A DNA stretch of 64,000 nt from Eurosta solidaginis (Eukaryota > Arthropoda > Insecta > Diptera > Tephritidae), in assembly GCF_040869045.1 (NCBI RefSeq), contig NC_090322.1:171754672-171818671 (forward strand), in the 5' to 3' direction. Of this stretch, positions 43,130 to 53,907 are shown piece by piece. Each line of letters starts with the position of its first letter. Position 1 is the first letter of the stretch. The notes below the pieces were generated by a model. The model was not told the origin of the DNA. It saw only the letters and a list, made by a program, of their open reading frames with translations, and did not search any database. Made by a program: the position numbers and the translations under genes.

Positions 43130-43990
43130 ATGTTTGCCCGCTTTTCATACAAATTTTGTAATCGATTTTTAAGTTACTTCTCATTCAACTACAAACGTTA
43201 AATGTTACACATAGGTTAGAACACCGTGACAATGCAACAAAAGGGAAAATCCGTTAGGTGGCGCACGGATCGAAATATTTAGATAAGAATTTGAAAATTT
43301 TCAAACCAGCTTTTTAGTAACTTCTCGATGAGCTAGAGACTTGAAGTTTCAAACTTAATTCAGAGGTCGATGACAGCCGATGACACGATACAAAAAGGTT
43401 CGCTAGGGGGCGCACGGGATGAGATATTTAGAAAAATCGCACGAAACAGAGGAAATTTTGGTATTGATTTTTATGTAAGTTCTCATTGAGCTACAACTGT
43501 AAAACTTCACAGATAGGATAAGACGCCGAGAAAATTTAAGAAATGGAGAATAAAATTCCGTTACGTGGCGCAGGGATCGAAATATTTAGATAAAAATTTG
43601 GAAATTTTGTGTTTTGAGATTAATTTTAAAGTAACTTCTCATTGAGCTACAAACATGAAACCTCAGAGACAGGTTAAGACGCCGCGACAACGGATCAAAA
43701 GGAGAAACAAATTCCGTTAGGTGGCGCACGGATCGAAAAAATTAGATAATAATTTTGAAATTTTCAAACCGGGTTTTATGTAACTTCTCGATGAGCTAGA
43801 GGTTAAAACTTTGGAGCTTAATTCGGAGGTCGATGACAGCCGATGACACAATACAAAAAGTTTCGCTACGGAGCGCACGGACTGAGATATTTAAAAACAT
43901 CAAACGGAACGGAGGGAATTTTGCGATTGATTTTTATGTAAGTTCTCACTGAGCTACAATCGTGAAACTTAACACTTAGGTTAAGACACC
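43130..43990 (+). repeat. Tandem repeat with TAGGTGGCGC/GGATCGA core (locus 3), ~150-bp units
   Basis: Core starts at ~43255 (TTAGGTGGCGCACGGATCGA), 43400 (CTAGGGGGCGCACGGGATGA), 43558 (TTACGTGGCGCAGGGATCGA), 43713 (TTAGGTGGCGCACGGATCGA) and 43864 (CTACGGAGCGCACGGACTGA), period ~145-160 bp. GAGGTCGATGACAGCCGATG occurs twice, ~465 bp apart, so units are organised in threes. Each unit also has TTCTCATTGAGCTACAA or TTCTCGATGAGCTAGA. Confidence 0.8.
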
Positions 43991-44029
43991 ATGAAAATAT
44001 AAGAAAGGAGAAAATAAAAAATATAACAA

Positions 44030-44395
44030 AAAAATGTTAAGCACTTCCTTTATATAAATGGACAAAAATCAGCGAAAAATGTCTCCTTATATAAAGACAT
44101 ATTCTTGCTAAACTTTGATTTTTAAACTTTGACAAAGAAATTGCAAAAATATTTATGAAAAGTAAAAATATAAAGGTGGAGCGCAATTAATTGACTAATA
44201 ATACCTCCTTTCCTACCAACTTTCCAATCCAAGTAATGTGCGCTCCACTTTTATATTTTTACTTCTCATAAATATTTTTGCAATTTCTATGTCAAAATTT
44301 AAAAATTAAAGTTTAGCAAGAATATGTGTTTATATAAGGAGAAATTTTTCGCTGATTTTTGTCCATTTATATAAAGGAAGTGCTTAAAATTTTTT
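44030..44395. mobile_element. Near-perfect hairpin MITE, ~155-bp arms
   Basis: Left arm 44030-44185 (TTAAGCACTTCCTTTATATA, AATGGACAAAAATCAGCG, GGTGGAGCGCA) is repeated reversed at 44239-44395 with only a few mismatches. The loop is ~53 bp. No ORF; superfamily not identified. Confidence 0.85.
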
Positions 44396-44452
44396 TATAA
44401 AATTTTTTTTTTTTAATTTTATTCTATATATTTTATACTATTTCCTTTTTAA

Positions 44453-44838
44453 GATCACGGGTTCGAATCGTGCTCAAGGCCTTAAATAATTATTTTACCA
44501 TTATTATTGTTATCATAAATTTTTTCTCAAATGAAACAGTTTTTAAATTAGAATATAAGAACGAAAAAATTTTAGACAACTGCCAAAGCTCGTTGTACAG
44601 ATCCATTTCGGGAACCGCTAAATTCCTTCATTGGCAACGTTTAGGCGCCGCTGCTGTAACCATTCAGCTAACAGAGCGGTTGTTTGTTTACCTTCATTAT
44701 TTCTACTTCTATCCTGGTTCTTGCCAATTGATTTTCACAGCGCTGCAATATCTGTTGCAAAGACGAATCATGGCAATGATGCCATAGTGTCATATTTATT
44801 AACACTTTTTTATTGTTAGGCCTTGAGCTCTATTCGAC
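44453..44838. mobile_element. Decayed tRNA-core foldback (relative of 34925-35460)
   Basis: The left arm keeps GGGTTCGAATCGTGCTCAAG and GCCTTAAATAATTATTTTAC; the right arm keeps TTAGGCCTTGAGCTCTATTC. The loop, read on the minus strand, has CCGCTCTGTTAGCTGAATGG, TTACAGCAGCGGCGCC and GAAATGGATCTGTAC, aligning with 35222-35305, so it is inverted relative to that copy. Confidence 0.6.
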
Positions 44839-45220
44839 TCTCTCAGCTGAGTAGAGCTCACGGAGTATATTAATTTTGTTCGCGTAACGAAACCCCGTAA
44901 CGGCATAAACTAATCGAGATAGATATAGACTTCTATATATATTATTCGCATAACGGTACACCGTAACGGCATAAACTAACCGAGATAGATATAGACTTCT
45001 ATATATCAAAATGATCTGGGCGAAAGAAGAAATTCATTTAGCCATGTCCGTCCTGGGTTGACCTTATGACGCAGAATAGAAAATTTGTAAAATTTTGGAC
45101 AATGCGCGTGGCACCGCCCACTTGTAAAAGAAAGTAATTTAAAAGTTTTGCAAGCTGTAATTTGGCAGCTGAGTATGTAATGTTCGGTTACACCCGAACT
45201 TAGCCTTCCTTACTTGTTTT
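44839..45220 (+). mobile_element. Family M element, deleted copy M3
   Basis: Starts CTCAGCTGAGTAGAGCTCAC and ends GTTCGGTTACACCCGAACTT then AGCCTTCCTTACTTG. Only ~380 bp remain. A 66-bp block (CGTAACGGCATAAACTAA, CGAGATAGATATAGACTTCT) is tandemly doubled at ~44880-45005. The middle, including all 130-bp monomers, is missing. Confidence 0.7.
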
Positions 45221-45224
45221 TATT

Positions 45225-45735
45225 TAAATTTATTTAATTTTATTATATTTTGCCTAACCATGTGCTTTTTTTTTGTAAACAGTTTTTGCATCTGTTCATT
45301 TTGTTCTAGCTCGTTATTTCCAACAAAATAGCAATGTATACATCTGTTCGATCACTTGCATGCAAAAAAATTTTTGTATATGCTTAAAGACTTAGATTCA
45401 TGCGTACGTGACATTTTTGCATCGAGTTGCTATGTGATTTCGCTCATATCAACGCTACCACGAACCTTGCTCCCACATTTTTGGTTTGTTTTTTGTTTTG
45501 TTTTTTCTTTTGTAGTAGGGCTTTTGCGGTAGGGCTAAAAAATGGCTACTGCGTCATAATTGCTGCCGCCGCAGCAACCGTGTGTCCGTAGACTAAAAAG
45601 CAACCCAAGTTTTGGAACCGTCGCCCATCCCTGTACCGCTCTCGCATTACTTCAGGGTGGCGTTCCATATTTCTCATTTTTTAAGAGCCTACTGTTGTCC
45701 CTGCTTCCAGGTTCGCGCTATTTGCTCTATTCGAT
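45225..45735. other. Unassigned interval
   Basis: AT-rich; no gene. May include the 3' UTR of the minus-strand LINE that follows. Confidence 0.3.
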
Positions 45736-46515
45736 TTAATCGCCACTGCTTCGCCTGCACGTTTCTCTGCCCTCCCTCTCAGCATCCATCAGGCGTGTCA
45801 TGACTATAAATGCCATTTTGCACACTGCAGTCCAGCATTCCTTCTTGTTGCACATTTTTGATACTAAATTTCTGGTGGTAGGCTCCTCCCCAAAAACTCT
45901 ATGCAAGGTGAGTCTTTCCTCGTCAAAACGGGGGCAGTCGAACTTGACGTGTCCTGAGTTTTTAACTCCATGGTACACCTTGGAGAAAGAGGATATTCCT
46001 CTATCCTACCCTTCCATAAATATTCTTTGAAACCGCCATGTCCACTCAGTATCTGCGTGAGATGGGAGTTCAGTTCCCCGTGCTTCCATTGAGCTACGTT
46101 CCAAACTAACGCGAAGGTTCAACGCCTTTTACTCTAGGCCTCCCACCGTTCTTGCCACTTAACTATTGTTTGTGTCCTTGCTTTTTTCTTGGCGTCTTCA
46201 AATGGTCGCTCGATATTAGTGTTATACAGATCGACCGTTTCGCTTGCCAGTAAGTCCATTGGGATTTTACGGGTTAGGACCAGTATCGCGTCGTCGGACA
46301 CCGTCCGATAAGCACTTGCTTTATTATAGCTGCAAGTCGGTATTGCTGCTAATATATCTTTTTGAAGGATTCGTTTCGATCCGTGCCACAATGGTGCTGC
46401 GTATAGTATTATCGAGCTGGTTACTGTGGACAATGGCTGACGGATAGCTTGCTCCCACAATACTTACGCTCTCACACTTTATTACTCCGGATAGCCTACC
46501 AATATTACACACTAC
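45736..46515 (-). pseudogene. R1-like LINE ORF2 C-terminal region
   Basis: Minus strand, in order: LSTVTSSIILYAAPLWHGSK, YNKASAYRTVSDDAILVLTR, KIPMDLLASETVDLY (RT thumb and following region; relatives have ACAYRTVSxxAxxVLAGxIP), then VKWQERWEA. After frameshifts come GELNSHLTQILSGHG-like text and FDCPRFDEERLTLHRVFGEE, KECWTAVCKMAFIVMTRLMD (zinc-knuckle and C-terminal tail). The catalytic RT core is not present. At least two frameshifts. Confidence 0.7.
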
Positions 46516-46519
46516 GCCT

Positions 46520-47470
46520 GCACTTACATCCTACATGTATCCCACATGGAACACCCCTTTTACAAAAACTACGATTACACTAACGCTTACATTTACATCT
46601 TACGCTTTCTTTCAGGATTCCTCAATTCCATGAGCGAATACTCATATTATTATGAGCTGGATAAACCCAGCTGGGTTTATCTGCCTCATGTATGCTGCCC
46701 CTCTTCGTTCTTATTACGTACTAGATTTTCTAATACCTATTTTCTCTTTGGCAACAACCTCAACAAGACGCGTTGTTTTCTAACATTTACACTTAAGACT
46801 AATTTCACACATTTCACACAACATTACACGCAGGGCAAGTCTATAAAAACCATTAACATTACTCGTATTATAATTAAAATACTTACTCAGCAATTACATC
46901 ACTCGCCACTTCACACTCAGATTCGCATTAATCAAAGTGTACTCGAAAAACTGACAAACACACTTGTAAACACATACACACACTAACATATATACATGCA
47001 TACACAGCGTTTCATGCTTAACATTAGGAGTAATAAACGTTAGCCAACTCACACTTTGCTTGCCACCAAACACTTGCTTTACTTACATAAGTAATGTGCT
47101 TACAATCTATTAAGTCAACACTGCACATGACATCCAACAAATTTCACACGCTAACAACTGCAACCTAAGCAAATAATAATAACAACAACAACAACTAGAA
47201 TAACCTCAACAAAACACCACAAGTACATACAGAAAATTGAATTATAAATGAGCTCAAGTGATTTTTCTATTACTAAATGCACACTCGATAAACGCTCTCT
47301 GTACAGTGGTCAATATTCAAAACACTGAAGGACAAAAGTAATAGATATACTTAAATTTAATCATTATTTCACAGGTAACTCCTTCATACTTATGGGCAAG
47401 TAAGTATATTGAATTTGCGTTGCTCTTTAAGCTGTCCTTAGCTGTATAAGAATCTGGATAGCTCCGGTTC
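46520..47470. other. Unassigned interval with a long low-complexity frame
   Basis: A 146-codon plus-strand frame (46546-46986) is rich in Thr, His, Tyr and Asn, reflecting ACAC/ACTC-rich DNA. I see no domain. ATAAACCCAGCTGGGTTTAT at ~46661 is a perfect palindrome. No other structure. Confidence 0.35.
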
Positions 47471-47474
47471 ATAT

Positions 47475-47986
47475 TGTAACGAATTTAGGGAAATTCCGCT
47501 TATTTGAAACCTTCTGCTAACTTTCGAATCGCTAAACTGTTGAATAAATCACTCCAATATCCAGTATTGCAAACTGGTTTTATTTAGTTTACTTGGGGAG
47601 TAGTACAATAATACTTCACGACTGATACTGCACTTCGCAATTAATAGCGTGTTTAAATCAAATTGATTACTGATTACTCAGCTTGCGCTGCTTTTATACT
47701 CTCCGTTGCTTCGTTCGCATATTTTTCGAAAGGTCTAGACGTTTCAGCTTCTAGAACTCTTGTAGCTCATGCTTGGCTACCAGCTATATTCATGTATATT
47801 TGTAGTTTATAGCCATATGCGAGTATCTACTTCGGCTGATGACTACATGTGTGTGTGTGTGAGATATCACCTTCCACATAAGTGTTGCTAGCTTTAATGT
47901 GGACATGTATATAAGAGTGGCTGCTTCATGTTTTTGTTTTTGCGTGATTATTTACTAACATCCTGGTGGTGTCAACATTCGCCACA
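47475..47986 (-). mobile_element. Solo LTR with 4-bp target-site duplication
   Basis: Starts TGTAACGAATTTAGGG and ends TTCGCCACA, 512 bp, flanked by ATAT at 47471-47474 and 47987-47990. Reversed, it carries the family's TATAAAAGCAGCGCAAGCTG promoter block. With 15592-16094 this fixes the family ends and the duplication length. Confidence 0.85.
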
Positions 47987-47990
47987 ATAT

Positions 47991-49060
47991 TGTATATTTG
48001 TCTACCAAATCTCCACTATTAAACGGTCCCAAAATGTCTACTTATTGTGCCGGACTATCGTCTATGAAGCAGGCTGGGCCATTCACAACATTCAAAAGGA
48101 AGATGTGAATTCCTTTTATATTTCTGGTACAGACCGCCCGCATAAGCCCGAAACACAGCCACGACCAAATTCGTCAATCGGTATCAGGAATCTAAGGAAC
48201 GCGTGCCAAGAAAGGCAAGGTCAGCTGGCAGAAATAGAGCTTTTCTACGAGGGCTTTATCCTTTACAAAGATGTTCTTCAAGTACCCAGTTCTCGTCTTT
48301 AGCTATGATGAAATTAACTACGGCTGCGGATGTAGCAAGCAGACAATCCAGGCTCCAACAAACCCCAAATTTCCGTACTAAGAGAGTAAGGAAGTGAAAT
48401 TTAAAGATGGCCTAGCATATCGGTAACTACGAACGGATCAATTTGGATTGGATCGTATCAGAGACCACTTGTAAGATGAGGTGGCCGGTTCACGACAACA
48501 GTTGAGCAGCAGTAAGCGGTAACGGAAACAGCATTTAAACTGTAAGAGGCCGATGTTTGTAGATGATATCGTAACAGCAATAGGTAGGCAACATCAGCGT
48601 TGCGGTACAACTAGTTATCGGCAATAGCTTCTGATAATATTGGGCGATGGTAAAAATGCTGCTAGTGATCAGCTGCAGTTGGTCGATACCTGAGGAATAC
48701 TATGGAGGGACAGACATATGCGTCACGTGACACGAGATGGCAGCTATAAAGCAACCAACCGTGTTTTTATGGAGATGGAGATTGCGCAAGTAGAAAAGCA
48801 GCGACGTTCGAATAAAGGTGGTGGAGAAATAATGGAGCGGCCTGTTGAATTCGGATAATGACAGAACAAGCTTCCTTCCGGGATTGTTGCTTACGAAGAC
48901 TGCGCAAAGTCCGATAAGGATGCTGTTTCTTTTTCTAATGGTTACACGCTACGTGGAAGGCGAAATTCTACCATTCAAAACTTCGTAGGCCCATTAACTA
49001 GCGGTCGTGCGCATAAATCTCTCCCCGACTGAGGCTGTATCTGGGCTTGAGACTTGTCAC
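47991..49060. other. Unassigned interval
   Basis: A 124-codon frame (47928-48302) starts inside the LTR; its second half (SFYISGTDRPHKPETQPRPN) reads like protein, but I recognise nothing. The rest lacks clear structure. Confidence 0.3.
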
Positions 49061-49064
49061 GTAA

Positions 49065-50115
49065 ATATTATGGATTTGTTATCAAAAAGTTTTCGATTTA
49101 TCTTGAAAAAAAGTTTTGGATTTGATATAAAAGATATTGATTTCTTATCGTAGTTTTATCGACATACTCTCTAAGCCTGTGTTGCTTTCTTGCGAGGCCA
49201 AGGCTCCAGCTACAAGTCGTGGAAAGAAGAAAAGAGAAAGCAGGGGAGTGGAAAGGAAATATTAGATATCAATTAGATTTCCAAGTTTGAATGGTTTTTT
49301 ATCGACCGGTTATGGGCGTTTTGTTCATTTCTTATCGACGAGGTATAGGCGAGTTATTGATTTGTTATCCAACTGTTATCAATTTGCTATTGGCACAAAA
49401 GTTGTAAATAAGTTTTTGTATTCAACCGACGAGTTATTGGTTTGTTGTCAATTTACTATCGAAAAGCTTTCGATTTAATAGTTAAAAGTTATCGAGATTT
49501 AAAAAAAAAGTTGGTAATATGATATCGAAGTTTTCTCGAAAATTTATCGGTTTATTATCCAAAAGTGATCTAGTTTTTATAAAAATCGATATGTTATGAA
49601 AATGGCATTAATGTCTTAATGGGGTATCATCAATTTGTTAAGGGCTTGCTATCGAAAGTTTATTGATTTGTTACCAAAACATTATAGATTTGTAATCCAA
49701 AAGTTTTCGATTTGTTTGAAAAAAGTTACCGATTTGATATAAAGAGCTATCGATTTCTTATCAGAGTGTTACCGAATTGTTACCGCGACTCATCCCTTTG
49801 TTTTGAAAACAGATACCCATAGACATCTGTAACCCGTTCATAACAAGCCGATAAGAAATCAGTAAGAAACCGATAATGACTTGGTGATAACAAGCCCATA
49901 ATAAACCGATTACTCGACGATAATAATTAACTAACGATGATAAGCCGACTTTTCTTTTCTCATAAAGTCCAAAGTTATTAGGTTCTGGTAACGTTACCTT
50001 AACCCCAATGCTTCAACGCCTGGGCGAGCTCTAGCTAACATGAAAACATCAGTTTTCTAAACGTGCACCTGTATGTTTACACATCGAACTTCACGAGTAC
50101 TTGGTACTCACGCCT
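49065..50115 (+). repeat. TTATCG foldback element, copy C, with arm and tail
   Basis: TTATCG words run ~49070-49810, interrupted at ~49170-49270 by unrelated sequence. Reversed arm ~49840-49950 (CATAACAAGCCGATAAGAAA, AACCGATTACTCGACGATAA). Tail 49985-50115 (GGTAACGTTACCTTAACCCC, TAGCTAACATGAAAACATCA, CGAACTTCACGAGTACTTGG). The most complete copy in the window. Confidence 0.75.
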
Positions 50116-50119
50116 TTTT

Positions 50120-51284
50120 CTACCAACCTTACACCACTGTGCGGTTAACATTTGGTACAGAAAAAAATAATTCAAGTGGGAGTGTGAAGGATAGCGAGTG
50201 GCGTTACCACAAATGGCATAGCGTAAATTGCCACAAATTGAGCAAATGCGGTAAGTGCGCTCGACTGCGTGTTTACTGGCTTATTTCTCTGGTGGTTATT
50301 GTTGTTGTGAATGCGTGCGATGCAAGTGAAGGCTTAAGATGCGCATGAAGAAAGTGTAAGAGCACTTTTTGTAGCCCCATTTAAGTTTTTGTTGATTCTT
50401 TAATATGTTTGCATTCGCGTCATTTTTGTTTCTTAGCTTTTTTTTTCGCTCGTATTTGCTACAACCACAAAACCCTAATTGTGCATTTTACGCCAATTGC
50501 AGCAGTTCAACTAAAACCAAATGGCAAGAGATTCAGTTCCGCAGCGCTACAACAACAGCAACTGGTGTTGCTGACTGCTTTACTTTTGCTGTAGGATACC
50601 AATGCTGTTAAGTGGCAAATATGTCAGCGTCAGGCGGCATATTTCAACTTGAAGTGAATAAGTGGAATATCTGCACTCGGAGAAGGAGAGCAGCTGCTAA
50701 GCAAACAGATGCCTGGTACGCGCGCCTATTTGTTAGTCAACATTGCACCCCCATTTTCCTCCTAACAACTATCAATTACACATTACACTGAGTACTTGCA
50801 AGCAGCCTTTAGCGACTGCCTTCCCTTTTCGTGTATTTGACACCCAGTGGGAGTACTGCGGTTTCTTTTGTTAGCTCATATCGCTGATGTTACGCGCCAC
50901 CAACATTTGCACCCCCTTCGCATGACCAAGTACATTTGTGCAATAATGTCTGCGTTTGCGTTTTCATTCAAAACCATGTCAAGATGGCAAATTTATGTGT
51001 GAGAAGCACTGTTAGCTGATTCGGTTTGACAGTTGTTGGATATATTGTCGCATTAATTGAAGAAGCCCATTTGATGGTGAGCATGCATAAGGAAGGTTAA
51101 TCAGGTGTCAAAAGCACTAAATTGTATTTTAATTGAATTATAGGATAGGCTTGATCATACTGCTCTATTTTAGCAGGTACTCAATTATTTGGTTTTCGAC
51201 CCTTTTTGGTCAGAGTGTGATTTTTCAAGGTCTCTAAAGGGTTTGAATGACTTATAAAATCAGAATTTGCTAATATTTCTTATT
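50120..51284. other. Non-repetitive interval, no supported gene
   Basis: Frames at 50073-50348 and 50405-50611 include hydrophobic stretches but no recognisable domain. No repeats seen. Confidence 0.35.
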
Positions 51285-51733
51285 CACAAGTTTGTTATCG
51301 AAAAGTTATAGCTTGATTATCGAAGAACATTCGATTATTTATCCAAAAATTATAGATTTGTTATCGGAATACAGCACCAATTTGTTAGCGGCGTGCTATC
51401 GATTTCGAAATTTATCCATATATTTTCAAAAAATTACCAATTCGTTACTGAAAAACATCGACTTGTAATCGAGGTGTTATCTATTTTTTGTACAAGTTTT
51501 CGTTTTGCTATCAGAAATGCAATTTTTACCGAAAAATTATGGATTTCTTATCGGATCATTACTGATTTTTTATCGACTTGTTAACAATGATTAATCGGCC
51601 TGTTAGGAAACAGATACGGCTAAAACTTCAATATAAAACCGATGAAACGTCTGTATTCCATCGAAAACAATCTGAAAAGAAACGAATACAAAGCAGATGA
51701 CTCGAAGAACTCAATAACAAGTCGATAACTCGG

Positions 51734-52140
51734 AAAGTGTTCGAGAGAAAAGTTCTTCTAAAGATTTAGAGTTAGTTCTTCTAAAGACGTAGAGGTCCAC
51801 GCATTGGCGATGGCGAGTACCGAAAAAGATTTAACGATGAGCTGTACGTGCTCTACGCAGACATCCAGCGAATTAAAACGCAGCGGCTGCGCTGGCTAGG
51901 CCATGTTATGCGAATGAAAGATGACGCTCCGGCCAAAAAAGTGTTTCTATCGGAACTCGCCTATGGAAAATAGGTAGAGGGTGGCCCTCACTCCGCTGGA
52001 AGGACCAAGTGGAAAACGATTCAAACTCCCTTGGTGTGACCAATAGGCGCCGGCTAGCAGAGAGAAGAAGCGACTCGCGCATCTTGTTGGATGGCCATAA
52101 CCCTTTAAACGGTTAAGCGCCAATTAAGTTAGTAAGTAAG
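51734..52140 (+). pseudogene. LINE 3' end with (TAAG)n tail and 8-bp target-site duplication
   Basis: Reads RIGDGEYRKRFNDELYVLYA, IQRIKTQRLRWLGHVMRMKD and DAPAKKVFLSELAYGK, then a stop/frameshift; WKDQVENDSNSLGVT and RRLAERRSDSRILLDGHNP remain readable. The RLRWLGHVMRM block is the C-terminal motif of RTE-like and related LINEs. 3' end GGTTAAGCGCCAATTAAG then TTAGTAAGTAAG. TAACTCGG flanks both sides (51726-51733, 52141-52148). Confidence 0.7.
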
Positions 52141-52193
52141 TAACTCGGCGATGATAATTAGCTATCGATAATAAGCCGACAGTAAAACAATTA

Positions 52194-52530
52194 GTTGTTG
52201 TTGTTGTTGTTGCAGCGATAAAGACACTACCCGAAGGTTTTAGGGACTGTTATGGATGTTGATTATCCTTTGCCGGATATAGACCCGGTACGTTCCGGCT
52301 ACAGGCACCATTAAGGTACAGGCTTGACCATTTTGGAAATGATTTAATATGACCACATTGAACCTTCTCCGCCCCTTTCTAGTTTCATAAGGAAATTGGG
52401 GTCGCCAGGTAGGTGAGGTTGACAATTGCGCTGGCATGCCCTTGAAAGGGTTACGCTACACAACCCTTTTAATCATTAGGATGTTTTAGTAGCCTCTTAC
52501 GACAGGCATACCGACCGCGGTATCGGTTGT
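52194..52530 (-). mobile_element. (CAA)n-tailed retroposon in TTATCG copy D
   Basis: TTGTTGTTGTTGTTGTTGCA, ATAGACCCGGTACGTTCCGG, TTGGGGTCGCCAGGTAGGTG (with an internal deletion), GTTACGCTACACAACCC and TACGACAGGCATACCGACCG. Confidence 0.7.
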
Positions 52531-52694
52531 AATCTATAATAAGCCGACGAAGCCCTCCTCAAAAATACCGAAAATATTTGCTTTTGGTTAAGTTACCTCT
52601 GTTGTGGTGTGAACTTTCCCTTACTTAAAAACATTAGCTTTCTAGTTGTACACATCGAGCTTCACCAGTACTTGGTACTCATGCCTTTTTTTCT

Positions 52695-53905
52695 TAGGAC
52701 TTCTCTTTATGATGCGTAATTACATATTGTCTGTTTCGCAGGACAATTTGCCAATCTGTGTAATACATATCGTAGCTTGTAATGCTGATCCTCTTTCGTA
52801 GGCTTAGATAGGCGAAGTGTTCCACAATCCCGTACTGGTATATTCAGGCCATCGCATCCTTCAACTTTACCACAATTGGGATTTATATCCTGGCGCTGCG
52901 TTTTTGTCTTGCCTTTTTCTTCGCTATAGAGGCATCAGTCTTATAGCTATAGATCTCGCAGGATATTGTCGATGGGCGTTACCTTCCTTACCACTCGGCG
53001 CTTCCATTCCTTTTCCCTCTTAAAATCAGTCTCGCTACATTTAGCAAATCATTTCTTCTTCTGGTCAACTGAATACCTACCGTCCCAAACTGCATACATA
53101 CTTATGTTTACCTTTGCGGCCGTCATGGGTGTGTGGCTAGACTGCTGTCCTCCTATTCTGAAGGTTTAGCTTCCGCAGTGGCGTTACTTCTGTATCTTAG
53201 GTAGGGGTTGAATACGGTTTTAGCATCCATCTCTCTTGCCTCTAACTAGCTCTTACTATCATCACACGTTACTCTCACACACATCTCATTCGCTTATCAT
53301 AGAGAGAGTTCTTCTAGGTGTCCTCTTTTTACATTCATATACGAGTTTTCAATTCACATATGTATTTAATGATGCAGCTTTACTCCAAAGTCATTGCCGA
53401 AAGTTAAGCGTGTATGCAAGTAATAAGTAGTCAAGATTTCAACTGCAAACTCCGCGAAGTTTTGCGCGCTAACGACCGAAACGTGACTTTATTTAAGTTA
53501 ACAGGAATGCGTTAGGTGAAGAAGGAGTATGAAGCTTCCTAAACCACTTGCAATTCAAGCCGCCAGCAAAAACTTAAACCACTTGTAATTCTAGCCGCCA
53601 ACAATAAACAAACTGGCAAATAGTCGAGCGTTAGAATTTGTTATGTGAATACTTTTTAATTGTTGGCATTTTACTCACGCAGTACGATTATTTAAAAAAG
53701 TTTTTTTTTAATATCTAATGGGATGAAAAATAATTCGGGCTTTACTAACCCTTTGACGAATAGGATGGTTTAATTCTCCACTTTAAAAATACAGGTTTCT
53801 ACTCGGTTTCTATTTTCGGCACAAACGTGCTTAATTGAGTAACTCACCTTTAAGTTCAAACACCAGTGCTATGAGATAGAAAAAATTGTCATATGCATAT
53901 ATATG
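52695..53905. other. Unassigned interval
   Basis: No supported gene or repeat; several 60-70-codon frames without domains. Confidence 0.3.
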
Positions 53906-53907
53906 TA

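Larger units (their letters stand above)
51285..52690 (+). repeat. TTATCG foldback element, copy D, with two nested insertions
   Basis: Array ~51290-51600. The reversed arm resumes in pieces: 51610-51733, 52141-52190 (TAGCTATCGATAATAAGCCG) and 52531-52560. Tail 52590-52690 (GTTACCTCTGTTGTGG, TACTTAAAAACATTAGC, CTTCACCAGTACTTGGTACT). A LINE 3' end (51734-52140) and a (CAA)n retroposon (52194-52530) split the arm. Confidence 0.75.

Noticed and set aside
46546..46986. 146-codon plus-strand frame
   Set aside because: Composition follows ACAC/ACTC-rich DNA (Thr, His, Asn, Tyr); no domain, no splice context and no similarity I recognise.
50405..50611. 68-codon frame with a signal-peptide-like start (MFAFASFLFLSFFF)
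   Set aside because: The hydrophobic start is encoded by a T-rich run, the remainder has no domain, and two overlapping frames look similar.
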